The position numbers were made by a program, and so were the translations under genes. A DNA stretch of 64,000 nucleotides from Ignavibacteria bacterium (GTDB lineage Bacteria; Bacteroidota; Ignavibacteria; Kapaibacteriales; UBA961), in assembly GCA_947491315.1 (NCBI GenBank), contig CANLII010000001.1, positions 62,001-126,000 on the forward strand, read 5' to 3'. The notes beneath the pieces are model-generated. The model had not been told where the DNA came from. It saw only the letters and a program-made list of their open reading frames with translations, and did no database searches. The first letter of the stretch is position 1; the number at the start of each line of letters is the position of its first letter. This document shows, piece by piece, positions 8,622 through 17,790 of the stretch.

Positions 8622-9941
8622 TCAATGGCTGAATAAAGGAGGTATGTGTTCACCATGAGGATCGATGCCGGGGTCACCAAGTGTTTCTCTGATTTTCTTT
8701 TCTAATTCCGGAGTGAGAATATGTTCTATGCTTTCAGCATCATCATGAACATGATCTATGTCAAATTTTGCTGCATGCAATAAATATGCTTCCCAAAGTC
8801 TATGTAATCGAGTGATCTTCATGCCTCTGCGTAAACCCTCTTTGGTTAGGCAAAGTTGATCGGGAGAATCACTTTGTTGAATGAAGCCATGAGATTTGAG
8901 AGAAGAACAGTAAGTCTTATATTCCGGAACATGATGTTGAATATGTGAAAATGGAATAAAAGATTTCGATGGAAGTTGAGCAAATACTTCTCCTTTTTGT
9001 TCAAGGAAATGATATGCATATTTCAGAATATTATCTTCCATGGTTTCTTTATGAAAAGCTCTTTGTCTAATAACTCTTCCAATAATGCCTTTTTTTGGTG
9101 CAAAAAGCGCGGAAACACCAAAAAAAGATGAAAGAACTAATACAATCATCGCGCCGGTTGGAATATTTGGGGTGATGATGGTGATCATTATTCCAATGAT
9201 GGTTGCAAGAATTGCTGAAAGAATGGCAATGATATAAATGCCATCAAACTCATCCTTCCAGAATCTTCCAATTGCATAAGGAATGATAAGCACTGAACCA
9301 ATGAGTATTGCGCCGGTTGCAACTATTCCCGTAATAATGCTAGCAATGAGCATTGCATTGATGATCAGAGAAAGTGCTTTCACAGGAATTCCATTCATCA
9401 TCGCAAATTCTCGATCAAACAAGAAAATCATGAATTCTTTCTTTAGCATTTGAATGCCGAAGATGGTACCTATAGCAGTGATCGAAAGTGGAATCAAGTC
9501 CTCAGGAAGCATTGCGGATGCTTTGCCGAGAAGAAATCCATCTAGACCTGATTGTTGACCATTTCCTGATTGCTGTATGAAGGTCATCAAGAGAATGCCA
9601 ATTCCAAAAAAAACAGATAGAACAATTCCTGTTGCTGCATCTTGCTTGAGTTTTGTGTGTGAAATAAGCCACTGAATGGTATATAATCCAATCCAACCGG
9701 CGATACCTGCACCAGCCATAAATAATAGATTAGATTTTTCTTCAGCCAATAAGAAAGCTATGCATAATCCGGGAAGCACTGCATGAGCAATTGCATCTCC
9801 GGTCAATGACTGCTTTCGAAGAACAGTGAAAGTACCGATGGCAGCCGTTTGAATTGCTATTAACAAACATCCTGTCAGCACTGTCAAAAGAGTGGGGCTG
9901 AATAACAAATCAAGTATATGTTCGGCGAAAAGTGTTTGCAT
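8622..9941 (-). CDS. Metal ABC transporter permease (ZnuB/MntB type) fused to a DtxR-like domain
   Basis: Residues 1 to about 285 form a multi-span ABC-3 permease; RKQSLTGDAIAHAVLPGL and the internal GKASAMLPEDLI are typical of Zn/Mn/Fe permeases. After a linker, residues about 300-439 form a winged helix and a DtxR/MntR dimerisation domain. HRLWEAYLL and VHDDAESIEHILTPELE keep the metal-binding His and Glu residues, and the end reads GDPGIDPHGEHIP. Such fusions are known in Bacteroidota, where the domain may gauge metal load at the transporter. The ATPase and binding-protein genes that normally flank it are absent: lon is divergent on one side and plsC follows on the other. Confidence 0.9.
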   Translation of the reverse strand: MQTLFAEHILDLLFSPTLLTVLTGCLLIAIQTAAIGTFTVLRKQSLTGDAIAHAVLPGLCIAFLLAEEKSNLLFMAGAGIAGWIGLYTIQWLISHTKLKQDAATGIVLSVFFGIGILLMTFIQQSGNGQQSGLDGFLLGKASAMLPEDLIPLSITAIGTIFGIQMLKKEFMIFLFDREFAMMNGIPVKALSLIINAMLIASIITGIVATGAILIGSVLIIPYAIGRFWKDEFDGIYIIAILSAILATIIGIMITIITPNIPTGAMIVLVLSSFFGVSALFAPKKGIIGRVIRQRAFHKETMEDNILKYAYHFLEQKGEVFAQLPSKSFIPFSHIQHHVPEYKTYCSSLKSHGFIQQSDSPDQLCLTKEGLRRGMKITRLHRLWEAYLLHAAKFDIDHVHDDAESIEHILTPELEKKIRETLGDPGIDPHGEHIPPLFSH

Positions 9942-10026
9942 ATTCCTAAATTACATAAAATGAATATGACCATCTATCGTCAATTTTGCCCTTTACTATC
10001 CTTATCTCGATGGAAATCGCCACAAT

Positions 10027-12513
10027 ATGCCTACAAATGAAGAATTGCTCGATTCAATAACATCAGGTTCAGAACAAGATTCAGCCCAATCAGTGCCGGA
10101 GCAACTCACGGTCCTGCCTTTGAGGGATATGATTATTTTCCCATATATGATTTTTCCGATTCTGATTGGAAGGACTTCATCCCTGAAGGCGGTTTCACAA
10201 GCATTGGAGAGAGACAAGTTTATTTTTGCCGTGACTCAGATTCAAGCAGGAATTGATGAACCGGCTTTGAAAGATGTCTATGAACACGGTACAATTTGCA
10301 AGATTCTTCAAGTTATAAGATTGCCTAATAATCTCTTGAAAGTATTGGTTGAAGGTGTTTTTCATGGTAGAATTGAACATTCTATTGAAAATGCTGAATG
10401 CTTGGAAGCAAAGATCACTATTCTCAAACACGATGATATTTCGATTGATGCAGAACAAGAAGCATATATACGAAGAACACAGGATGCATTTTCATCGTAT
10501 GTTTCAACCAACAAACATCTTCCTCCTGAAATACAATCTGCTTTTGAGAATATCGAAGATCCAGTAAGAAAACTGTATTACGCGGCTGCGAATATCGATA
10601 AGAATGTTCATTCCAAGCAAGAGATACTTCAGCAAACTTCTCTTAAAATGCAATACAAACAGTTGTTAAACATTTTGAAAGATGAAATTGAAGTGTTGAA
10701 ATTGGAGGAAGAATTGGATACCAAGGTTTCTGATTCCATACAAAAGACACAACGGAAGTATTATATTCAGGAACAAATCAGAGCATTGCAAAAAGAGCTT
10801 GATGGTGATGAGGAATTATCTCCTGAGATGCTCACCATTCTAAGAGGTATTGAAGAAAGCGGTATGCCCGAGGAAGTTAAAACGAGAGTAATGGAAGAGT
10901 TTGATAAGTTCAAAAAAACAATGTCGATGTCTCCTGAATATTCTGTTTTACGCACATATCTTGAGACTGTGATTGCTCTCCCATGGAGTAAGATCACCGA
11001 AGATTGTACAGATCTTGAACATGTATCAAACATATTGAACGAAGATCATTATGACATGGAAAAGCCTAAAGAACGAATTTTGGAATATATTTCCATTTTG
11101 CGCATGGCCGGAACAGCAAAAGGACAAATTCTCTGTCTCTCAGGCCCTCCAGGCGTTGGTAAAACATCCCTCGGCCGTTCAATCGCAAGAGCTCTTGGCC
11201 GCTCTTTTGTACGCATTTCTCTCGGTGGAATCAGAGATGAGGCAGAGATTCGTGGTCATCGTAGAACATATATCGGTGCCATGCCTGGGAAAATCATATC
11301 AGCAATGAAGAAAGCTGGAACAGTGAATCCGGTTATACTCTTGGATGAAGTAGATAAAATGTCGATGGACTTCAGAGGCGACCCATCAGCTGCACTACTT
11401 GAAGTCTTAGATCCCGAACAAAACAATACATTCAATGATCATTATCTAGAACTGGATTATGATTTGTCCAAAGTATTGTTCATCACCACTGCAAATGTGA
11501 AATACAATATTCCTGCACCATTACTTGATCGCATGGAAGTTATTGATTTGAATAGTTATCTTGATTTTGAGAAAGTTCAAATCGCAAAGAAGCATATCCT
11601 TCCCAATCTACTTGAAGATTATGCGCTTAAGAAGTATAAAATTAAATTCTCTGATAAGTCACTTCTTAAAATTATTCGAGAATATACAAGAGAATCTGGA
11701 GTGAGAAATCTCGAAAGAGAAATTGCTTCAGTACTCAGAAAGATCGCCCGAAAAATAGTAACTCAAGGAGATAAATATTCAGATAATGGACATAATATCT
11801 CTGAACAAGACATAGAGCAATACTTGCGTACACCGAGATTTAAAGATTCTGCTGCTAACTTGACTGATAAAGTTGGTATAGCTGTAGGATTGGCATGGAC
11901 AAGTGTTGGAGGTGATACTTTGCCCGTGGAAGTCAGTATCATGCCGGGCAGCGAACGATTGACACTTACCGGAAAACTTGGAGATGTTATGAAAGAATCG
12001 GCTCAGGCTGCGCTTTCATATATCAGATCGCATACAGAATCATTGTCAATTGTAGGTGATTTCAATAAGGGCAAAGAAATTCATATCCATGTTCCTGAGG
12101 GAGCTATTCCAAAGGATGGGCCATCGGCCGGAATAACCATGACCATTGCTTTGATATCTGCGGCCACAGGTAAACCAGTTCGTGGTGACATTGCCATGAC
12201 AGGTGAAATCACTCTTCGAGGTATGATTCTTCCAATTGGCGGACTTAATGAAAAATTGCTTGCGGCAAAAAGGCAGGGAATCAAAACAGTTCTCATACCG
12301 GAAGGTAATGCTAAAGATATTCAAGAGGTCAATCCCCATATTTTGAAAGGATTGAATGTGATTCCTGTAGAACATATAGATCAAGCATTGCCACATGCAT
12401 TCAGAAAGTGGACAATCACTCGTAGCGATGAGAAGATTACAAAATCAAAAAAAGTTGTAGAGAAACCTTTGGTAAAGGCAACCCAAAACAAGAAGGGGAG
12501 AATGAAGGCTTAA
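10027..12513 (+). CDS. lon: Lon ATP-dependent endopeptidase
   Basis: Cytosolic AAA+ protease that degrades misfolded and regulatory proteins. The N-terminal substrate domain starts with LTVLPLRDMIIFPYM. The Walker A motif GPPGVGKTS is near residue 375, followed by VILLDEVDKM. The Ser of the Ser-Lys dyad is in KDGPSAGIT near residue 700, and the Lys follows in the GGLNEKLLAA region. At 828 aa it is full length, with a basic tail after the protease domain. The 85-bp gap to the divergent permease gene holds its promoter; I found no convincing CIRCE or sigma32 site. Its last codon shares TTAA with the convergent glgA stop. Confidence 0.98.
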   Translation: MPTNEELLDSITSGSEQDSAQSVPEQLTVLPLRDMIIFPYMIFPILIGRTSSLKAVSQALERDKFIFAVTQIQAGIDEPALKDVYEHGTICKILQVIRLPNNLLKVLVEGVFHGRIEHSIENAECLEAKITILKHDDISIDAEQEAYIRRTQDAFSSYVSTNKHLPPEIQSAFENIEDPVRKLYYAAANIDKNVHSKQEILQQTSLKMQYKQLLNILKDEIEVLKLEEELDTKVSDSIQKTQRKYYIQEQIRALQKELDGDEELSPEMLTILRGIEESGMPEEVKTRVMEEFDKFKKTMSMSPEYSVLRTYLETVIALPWSKITEDCTDLEHVSNILNEDHYDMEKPKERILEYISILRMAGTAKGQILCLSGPPGVGKTSLGRSIARALGRSFVRISLGGIRDEAEIRGHRRTYIGAMPGKIISAMKKAGTVNPVILLDEVDKMSMDFRGDPSAALLEVLDPEQNNTFNDHYLELDYDLSKVLFITTANVKYNIPAPLLDRMEVIDLNSYLDFEKVQIAKKHILPNLLEDYALKKYKIKFSDKSLLKIIREYTRESGVRNLEREIASVLRKIARKIVTQGDKYSDNGHNISEQDIEQYLRTPRFKDSAANLTDKVGIAVGLAWTSVGGDTLPVEVSIMPGSERLTLTGKLGDVMKESAQAALSYIRSHTESLSIVGDFNKGKEIHIHVPEGAIPKDGPSAGITMTIALISAATGKPVRGDIAMTGEITLRGMILPIGGLNEKLLAAKRQGIKTVLIPEGNAKDIQEVNPHILKGLNVIPVEHIDQALPHAFRKWTITRSDEKITKSKKVVEKPLVKATQNKKGRMKA

Positions 12514-13955
12514 TTTTTATGTAACAACTTTTTGAATTCATCGATATATTCTTTTGCTGTCTTTTCTATAGAATAATCTGCCTGCATAGCATTGTTCATG
12601 ATTGACTGCAACATTGTTGAATTATGATATAGTGAAAGTGCATCCATCAATGCATTGTGCAGTGCTTCTTTTGCAAATTCTTGAAACACGATTCCATCCC
12701 CCTGCTGAGTGATTGAGTCAAATGGTTGAACCGAATCTTTGAGTCCACCAACAGACCGGACAATTGGAATCGTACCATAATTGAGCGCATACAATTGTGT
12801 GAGCCCGCATGGTTCAAAGCGAGAGGGCAGAAGAAAGAAGTCAGAATATGCAAGGATATGATGAGCCAATTGCTCATTGTATCCTTGACTATAGGAAACA
12901 AATTGTGGATAATGCAATTGCAATGCATTGAAATATGATTGATAGCGTTCTTCACCTGAGCCAAGTACAATCAATCTACACAATCCTTGTTCGAGTATAT
13001 TTTCAATACATCCTTCGAGCAAATCAATACCCTTCTGATCTGTAAACCGAGAAACCATTCCGATGAGTGGAAGTTTGTCGCAATCTATATTATCTTCAAA
13101 GTAATGTTTGTTGAGTTGAATTTTGCCTATCAACTTATTAGTTAGGTCACTCTTCGAGAAATGATGTTCTATGCATGTATCACTTTCAGGATTCCATAAT
13201 GCATAGTCCACACCATTTAAAATACCAATCAATTTGTCTGAATATTGAGAATAAACATTCTCCAATCCCTCTCCGAATTCAGGCATGAGAATCTCTTTGG
13301 CATAACTTGGACTTACGGCAATGATGAGATCTGCATAGTCAATTCCGGTTTTCAAAGCATTGAATTCACCTTTCCACAAACAATCTTCCGGATTCCAGGA
13401 AGTCATTGCAATCATTCTTTGCAAATCATACCAACCCTGATATTGAGCATTGTGAATGGTGAGCACACCTTTGCTTGACTCAAATAGTGGATGTTTGGAA
13501 TATGTGAATTGTAGAAGAGGAAGCAAAAGTGCTGTATGATAATCATGAGCAGATATAATGTCAGGTTTGATGTCGAGCTTGATCATCAATTCAAAGGCGG
13601 ATTTGCATAATACAAAAAATCGTTCATCATTATCTGCATATCCATCTGGATTTCCATAAATACCCGGTCTGTCATATAGATCATCTGATTCAATAAAATA
13701 GACAGGGATGTCTTCATGTGGCAATGTGGAAGTCCATATTGGGAACACTCTTTCCTTTTCAAAAAGTGTAAAACTGATACTGAGATCAGTTTTCAGAATA
13801 TGAAATTGCTCTTCGATTCCTTTATACTTTGGGATGACAATTATTGGATTATGACCAATTCTCTTCCAACCAATCGGTAGAGCTCCGGAAATGTCTGCAA
13901 GTCCACCAACCTTTGCAAAAGGCGCGAGTTCAGCACTTACGAGAAGAATATTCAT
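12510..13955 (-). CDS. glgA: Glycogen synthase (ADP-glucose type)
   Basis: Family GT5 glucosyltransferase that elongates alpha-1,4-glucan from ADP-glucose. The N-terminal KVGGLADISGALP is the ADP-glucose binding motif, and the C-terminal half has FFLLPSRFEPCGLTQLYAL with the conserved Glu. Length 481 aa is normal. It starts with an ATGA overlap on the ispE stop, so translation is probably coupled, although the two pathways are unrelated. No branching enzyme or pyrophosphorylase is in the window. Confidence 0.95.
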   Translation of the reverse strand: MNILLVSAELAPFAKVGGLADISGALPIGWKRIGHNPIIVIPKYKGIEEQFHILKTDLSISFTLFEKERVFPIWTSTLPHEDIPVYFIESDDLYDRPGIYGNPDGYADNDERFFVLCKSAFELMIKLDIKPDIISAHDYHTALLLPLLQFTYSKHPLFESSKGVLTIHNAQYQGWYDLQRMIAMTSWNPEDCLWKGEFNALKTGIDYADLIIAVSPSYAKEILMPEFGEGLENVYSQYSDKLIGILNGVDYALWNPESDTCIEHHFSKSDLTNKLIGKIQLNKHYFEDNIDCDKLPLIGMVSRFTDQKGIDLLEGCIENILEQGLCRLIVLGSGEERYQSYFNALQLHYPQFVSYSQGYNEQLAHHILAYSDFFLLPSRFEPCGLTQLYALNYGTIPIVRSVGGLKDSVQPFDSITQQGDGIVFQEFAKEALHNALMDALSLYHNSTMLQSIMNNAMQADYSIEKTAKEYIDEFKKLLHKN

Positions 13956-14818
13956 GATCTATCCTCACTGTTAGGAGTATTGCTAAGGCGAATGGGAATG
14001 AGCAGTGTATCAAATTGTCTGCAAGCACTTTTCGCATATTGAGCAGTAGATTCTTCAGAAAAAATACCATACATAGTCGAACCACTTCCACTCATTAAAG
14101 ATACTATGGCTCCTAATGAAATGAGTTGTTGTTTTATATCATTGAGAATTGGGTAAATCATATGTATTGGTTTTTCAAAGTCATTGACCAATTCTTCAGA
14201 CTGAAGATTGATTGATCCGTTTTGAATGGCAGATTTCAAGTTAATCGTATCATAATCGGAATATTCCTGAATCTGAGAATATGCCCATCCGGTATTGATG
14301 TGAATGCCTGGAAAAATAAAGAGTAGCCATGCATGCAAGTCACAAGATATTGGTGTAATTATCTCGCCTTTTCCTGTAACAATAGCAGGGGAATCATGGA
14401 AGAAAAAGGGAATATCGCTGCCGAGTGATACACCAAGTTCACTCAATGTGGGAATGTCCGTGGTAATTTCCCATAATTTGGCCAATCCTCTGCAAGTGGT
14501 GGCGGCATCTGAACTTCCTCCACCCAGTCCTGCGCCACTCGGAATGAGTTTGTCCAGATGAATGATTGCTCCTTTTTGTATCCCAAAATGCTTTCGCATG
14601 AGATGTGCAGACTGTACAATCAAATTCTGTTCCATAGGAATATTCAAATCATCATTGCTGATGAATATGATGTCAGAATCATGATTTTCGAAGGTCAATG
14701 TGTCGAAAAGATCATAAATGGGGAGAAATAATGAGTGAATTGCATGATATCCATCAGGCAATGTGCCAATTATTCGCAGTCCAAGATTTATCTTTGCATG
14801 TGCATAAAGCGTAATCAA
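13952..14818 (-). CDS. ispE: 4-diphosphocytidyl-2-C-methyl-D-erythritol kinase
   Basis: GHMP kinase of the MEP isoprenoid pathway. The N-terminal YAHAKINLGLRI and the ATP loop PSGAGLGGGSSDAA are diagnostic, and SLMSGSGSTMYGIF is the third GHMP motif. No ATG lies near the start. The track uses TTG at 14857, but TTG at 14818 has AAGGA seven bases upstream and gives MITLYAHAKINL, so I choose it. The pathway supplies the precursors used by HpnC and HpnD and by polyprenyl carriers. The divergent lipid kinase-like gene starts only 33 bp away, so promoters must lie within coding sequence. Confidence 0.93.
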   Translation of the reverse strand: MITLYAHAKINLGLRIIGTLPDGYHAIHSLFLPIYDLFDTLTFENHDSDIIFISNDDLNIPMEQNLIVQSAHLMRKHFGIQKGAIIHLDKLIPSGAGLGGGSSDAATTCRGLAKLWEITTDIPTLSELGVSLGSDIPFFFHDSPAIVTGKGEIITPISCDLHAWLLFIFPGIHINTGWAYSQIQEYSDYDTINLKSAIQNGSINLQSEELVNDFEKPIHMIYPILNDIKQQLISLGAIVSLMSGSGSTMYGIFSEESTAQYAKSACRQFDTLLIPIRLSNTPNSEDRS

Positions 14819-14850
14819 TGGTATATCCTTAGCAAACAAACCGTACAAAA

Positions 14851-15495
14851 ATGTCAAAAATAGAGCAAATCACCTATCTGGGCGAAATACAAAGGAAAAG
14901 TATACATATTGTTTCCTTGCTCATTCCAATCATCTACTATTTTATCGATACAAAAAGCGCATTACTCATTTTGTTTCCAGTGGCTATCCTCACCCTGCTT
15001 ATCGATCTTGGTATATATTTCAGTGACACTTTTAAAAAGATAATGTATCCGATTGTTGGCGGAATGCTCAGGCCACATGAAATGCATCGAACTTCACTCG
15101 TATTGAATGGCGCATCGTGGGTGATTATTGCAGCTTGCATCACTGTTGCAATCTTTCCAAAACCCCTTGCAATCATCGGATATTCGATTGTCATTCTTTC
15201 TGATATTGCCGCAGCGCTTATTGGTCGAAAATTTGGAAAAACTCCTTTTCTTGATAAATCCTTGCAAGGCAGCATGGCTTTTTTTGTTGTTTCTTTGATT
15301 GTTTCGGCAATATGGACTTGGATTTTCGAGTATTCATCTATGTTCTTTTTCATCTGTATAGTTGGTTCAATTCTTGCAACAATTGCCGAGGCATCCACAA
15401 CAAGATTTAAATTGGATGATAATCTTGCGGTACCACTCGCTTTTGCAGGTAGTACTTGGATTTTAACCATACTTCTCTCCATTTCATTGAGTTAA
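14851..15495 (+). CDS. SEC59/VTE5-like lipid kinase or phosphatidate cytidylyltransferase-related membrane protein
   Basis: About six membrane segments with the family motif SDIAAALIGRKFGKTPFLDKSLQGS (quoted in part) and, later, IAEASTTRFKLDDNLAVPL. This pattern is shared by dolichol kinase, phytol kinase and DGK1-type CTP-dependent lipid kinases, all of the same fold as cytidylyltransferases. The substrate is unknown; an isoprenoid alcohol is plausible next to ispE. It heads a plus-strand run with a peroxiredoxin (6-bp gap) and an FkbM methyltransferase (16-bp gap). The 181-aa minus-strand ORF across it is a shadow. Confidence 0.75.
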   Translation: MSKIEQITYLGEIQRKSIHIVSLLIPIIYYFIDTKSALLILFPVAILTLLIDLGIYFSDTFKKIMYPIVGGMLRPHEMHRTSLVLNGASWVIIAACITVAIFPKPLAIIGYSIVILSDIAAALIGRKFGKTPFLDKSLQGSMAFFVVSLIVSAIWTWIFEYSSMFFFICIVGSILATIAEASTTRFKLDDNLAVPLAFAGSTWILTILLSISLS

Positions 15496-15501
15496 TGTCA
15501 C

Positions 15502-15948
15502 ATGGCTCTACATATCGGTGATCGAATGCCTGAATTTTCGGCATTGAATGAAAAAGGTGAGCGGGTCTATTCTAAAGAACTGTCAAGTATGCCTTGCATC
15601 ATCTTTTTTTACCCAAAGGATGATACATATCTCTGCACCAAAGAAGCATGTTCATTTAGAGATGCAAATGAAGAATTTCTCAAAGCAGGCATACAAGTTA
15701 TTGGCATTAGCGCAGACTCCGTAGAGGAGCATGCTCAATTTGCAAAGAAACATATGTTGAAATACTCATTGCTGTCTGATACGGAAAACGATATTCGTAC
15801 TATTTTTGGCGTTCCAAAAGGGCTATTCGGACTATTACCCGGCAGAGTCACCTATTGTTTTGATGCCCAAGGCAAGGTGTTATTGATAATCAATTCTTCC
15901 TTTAGTGCTGAAAAGCATGTTCAGGATGCATTGAAAGTATATTCTTGA
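15502..15948 (+). CDS. bcp: Peroxiredoxin, Bcp/PrxQ type
   Basis: Thiol peroxidase reducing hydroperoxides in the cytosol. The peroxidatic site fits PxxxTxxC (PKDDTYLC), with a resolving Cys five residues later (CTKEAC) as in PrxQ. The usual TPGC reads TYLC here. At 148 aa the length is normal. No signal peptide is seen. It lies in a short run between a lipid kinase-like gene and a methyltransferase. Confidence 0.9.
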   Translation: MALHIGDRMPEFSALNEKGERVYSKELSSMPCIIFFYPKDDTYLCTKEACSFRDANEEFLKAGIQVIGISADSVEEHAQFAKKHMLKYSLLSDTENDIRTIFGVPKGLFGLLPGRVTYCFDAQGKVLLIINSSFSAEKHVQDALKVYS

Positions 15949-15964
15949 TTCCATTAGAGATACC

Positions 15965-16873
15965 ATGATTCGATCTTTCCTTATTACTTGCATAAAAACA
16001 TATTGCAGACATATACCTATTCATATCGGAAAGGGAATTCTGATGAGAATTGGTAGAAAAATATTACTCAATGGCAAAAAGCAAGAAATACTCAAAGCAG
16101 ATTCCATACATGGTGTTTCTATGGAAGTTGTACTTCCAAGAGATGCTGGTTGGGATGTGATTTATTTTCGTGGAACTTATGAAACTGGAACAACCAAGGT
16201 ATTTGAGACCTTGATTCGAGATCTTGACAGAGTGTTTGATATTGGAGCAAATATGGGTTGGTATTCGATATTGAGCGCCCGTCTTGCCAAGCATGGAGAG
16301 GTGCATGCATTCGAACCGGTACCATTCATATTCGAGAAGTTTAAAAAAAATGCAGAATTGAATGGAATTCAGACAATCACATCAAATAATATCGCATTGG
16401 GAAAGGAGAAGTCGGGTTCTATCGCAATTCATACATTTGATGGACTCTATCATGGCCATAGTTCAATGTCCACCTTGAATCGCAGTGATTATTCAACGGT
16501 GCATGTTCCCATGACAACGCTTGACTCTTACTGTGAAGAACATGGAATAGCGCGAATTGACTTTATCAAAATGGATACTGAAGGTGCTGAAATGGAAGTC
16601 TTGGCGGGGGCAAAACACATGATGTCAGGTTCATTTCCACCAATTTGGCTCATTGAACTCAATGAAGAAACTGCTGCCGCATTTGGATATGTCCCTTTTG
16701 AATTGATTGATATGCTCCTCCAATATCATCCTTATGAGATTTTCGTGATTGAAGGTGCATGGGGCAAGGTCAGAAAAATGCGTGATTCCAAAGAGTATCA
16801 TCATGGTGATAATCTGCTATGTATCCCTCAATATCGTTCCGATGCACTGGAGAATATCAGAAAGTTGCTTTAG
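15965..16873 (+). CDS. FkbM-family methyltransferase
   Basis: The SAM-binding motif VFDIGANMGWYSIL is followed by HAFEPVP, and the FkbM block DFIKMDTEGAEMEVLAGA is clear. Such enzymes O-methylate sugars or lipids, often in surface glycans; the target cannot be told here. The N-terminus is basic and slightly hydrophobic without a clear signal peptide. Its stop overlaps the convergent heme A synthase stop by 4 bp (TTAG). Confidence 0.88.
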   Translation: MIRSFLITCIKTYCRHIPIHIGKGILMRIGRKILLNGKKQEILKADSIHGVSMEVVLPRDAGWDVIYFRGTYETGTTKVFETLIRDLDRVFDIGANMGWYSILSARLAKHGEVHAFEPVPFIFEKFKKNAELNGIQTITSNNIALGKEKSGSIAIHTFDGLYHGHSSMSTLNRSDYSTVHVPMTTLDSYCEEHGIARIDFIKMDTEGAEMEVLAGAKHMMSGSFPPIWLIELNEETAAAFGYVPFELIDMLLQYHPYEIFVIEGAWGKVRKMRDSKEYHHGDNLLCIPQYRSDALENIRKLL

Positions 16874-17790
16874 ACTTTATATTCCAGCATGATTCTATGC
16901 AATGCAAATATGATGATAGATGCACATGTCAAATGGACCGGTTGCATGAATGCAGGAACTGACAAATATGTCATAACAATTCCTGAAAAGGTGGATAGAA
17001 GCAACCCTGCTCCAAGTAAGAAAGCCGGATAGTGTATTGATTTCCAGTGTAATGCTTGCTTTCTGCATTTCCAGAGAATCCAACCATTTACCCCGAGTAT
17101 CAATAGTGAAAAAGAGCGGTGAATAGGGAATATTGCACTAAGATTATCAATCCAAATCTCTCTCTGCATAAAATTGAGTGTTTTTGCTAACACATCTATT
17201 TCTTCTCGAACTTGTGTACCCATCAAGATTTGAATAAACATGAAGACCATTGAAATGATGGTGAGTCGGAATAAAGAGGATGATTTGAATTCAGAGGATT
17301 TTGCATTATAACCAGCATAACTCGCTATAAGTAATATAATGAAAGCAAAAAGCATATGTATTGTTATGCGATATGGTGCAAGATTTGAAGAGACAACCAA
17401 AGCTCCAAGCCAACCTTGAAATCCGGTAAGCAGGAGAAGTGCAATGGAGGAATACATGAATGTTGGGTGACTCTTACGATATCGTATTGCTAATCCGGTT
17501 TGAATCAGGACGAATAATCCAAGCAAGGCTCCCAGTAATCTATTGAGATATTCTATCCAAGTTTTCAATACATCAAAAGCCTCAGCATCAATGCCTTCAT
17601 TGGCATATAGTTGCTGATAATTAATAGGTAATTGTGTCACTGAAATCGGCGGTATAATGAGCCCATAGCATGTTGGCCAATCAGGACAGCCCATGCCGGA
17701 CTGCGTTGTTCTTACGATGCTTCCTGCAGCTATGACCAGGATCACCAATATGATATTGATATTGGCAATGTACTTATAGAATGAATTCAT
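16870..17790 (-). CDS. ctaA: Heme A synthase (COX15/CtaA family)
   Basis: Eight-span membrane protein converting heme O to heme A for cytochrome oxidase. GMGCPDWPTCYG near residue 32 is the conserved Cys-containing loop. Heme-ligand His candidates are in ITIHMLFAF, FPIHRSFSLL and QPVHLTCA. The first conserved EYxHR motif reads WIEYLNRLLG, with Asn in place of His; I believe this also occurs in other Bacteroidota, so it may be a clade feature. It overlaps the upstream peptidase gene by 4 bp. No cytochrome oxidase genes are in the window. Confidence 0.9.
   Translation of the reverse strand: MNSFYKYIANINIILVILVIAAGSIVRTTQSGMGCPDWPTCYGLIIPPISVTQLPINYQQLYANEGIDAEAFDVLKTWIEYLNRLLGALLGLFVLIQTGLAIRYRKSHPTFMYSSIALLLLTGFQGWLGALVVSSNLAPYRITIHMLFAFIILLIASYAGYNAKSSEFKSSSLFRLTIISMVFMFIQILMGTQVREEIDVLAKTLNFMQREIWIDNLSAIFPIHRSFSLLILGVNGWILWKCRKQALHWKSIHYPAFLLGAGLLLSTFSGIVMTYLSVPAFMQPVHLTCASIIIFALHRIMLEYKV

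Noticed and set aside
12046-12396. 116-aa minus-strand ORF over lon
   Set aside because: Antisense shadow over the conserved Lon protease domain.
14937-15482. 181-aa minus-strand ORF
   Set aside because: Antisense shadow of the SEC59-like membrane gene; composition without domains, and no ribosome site or neighbours.
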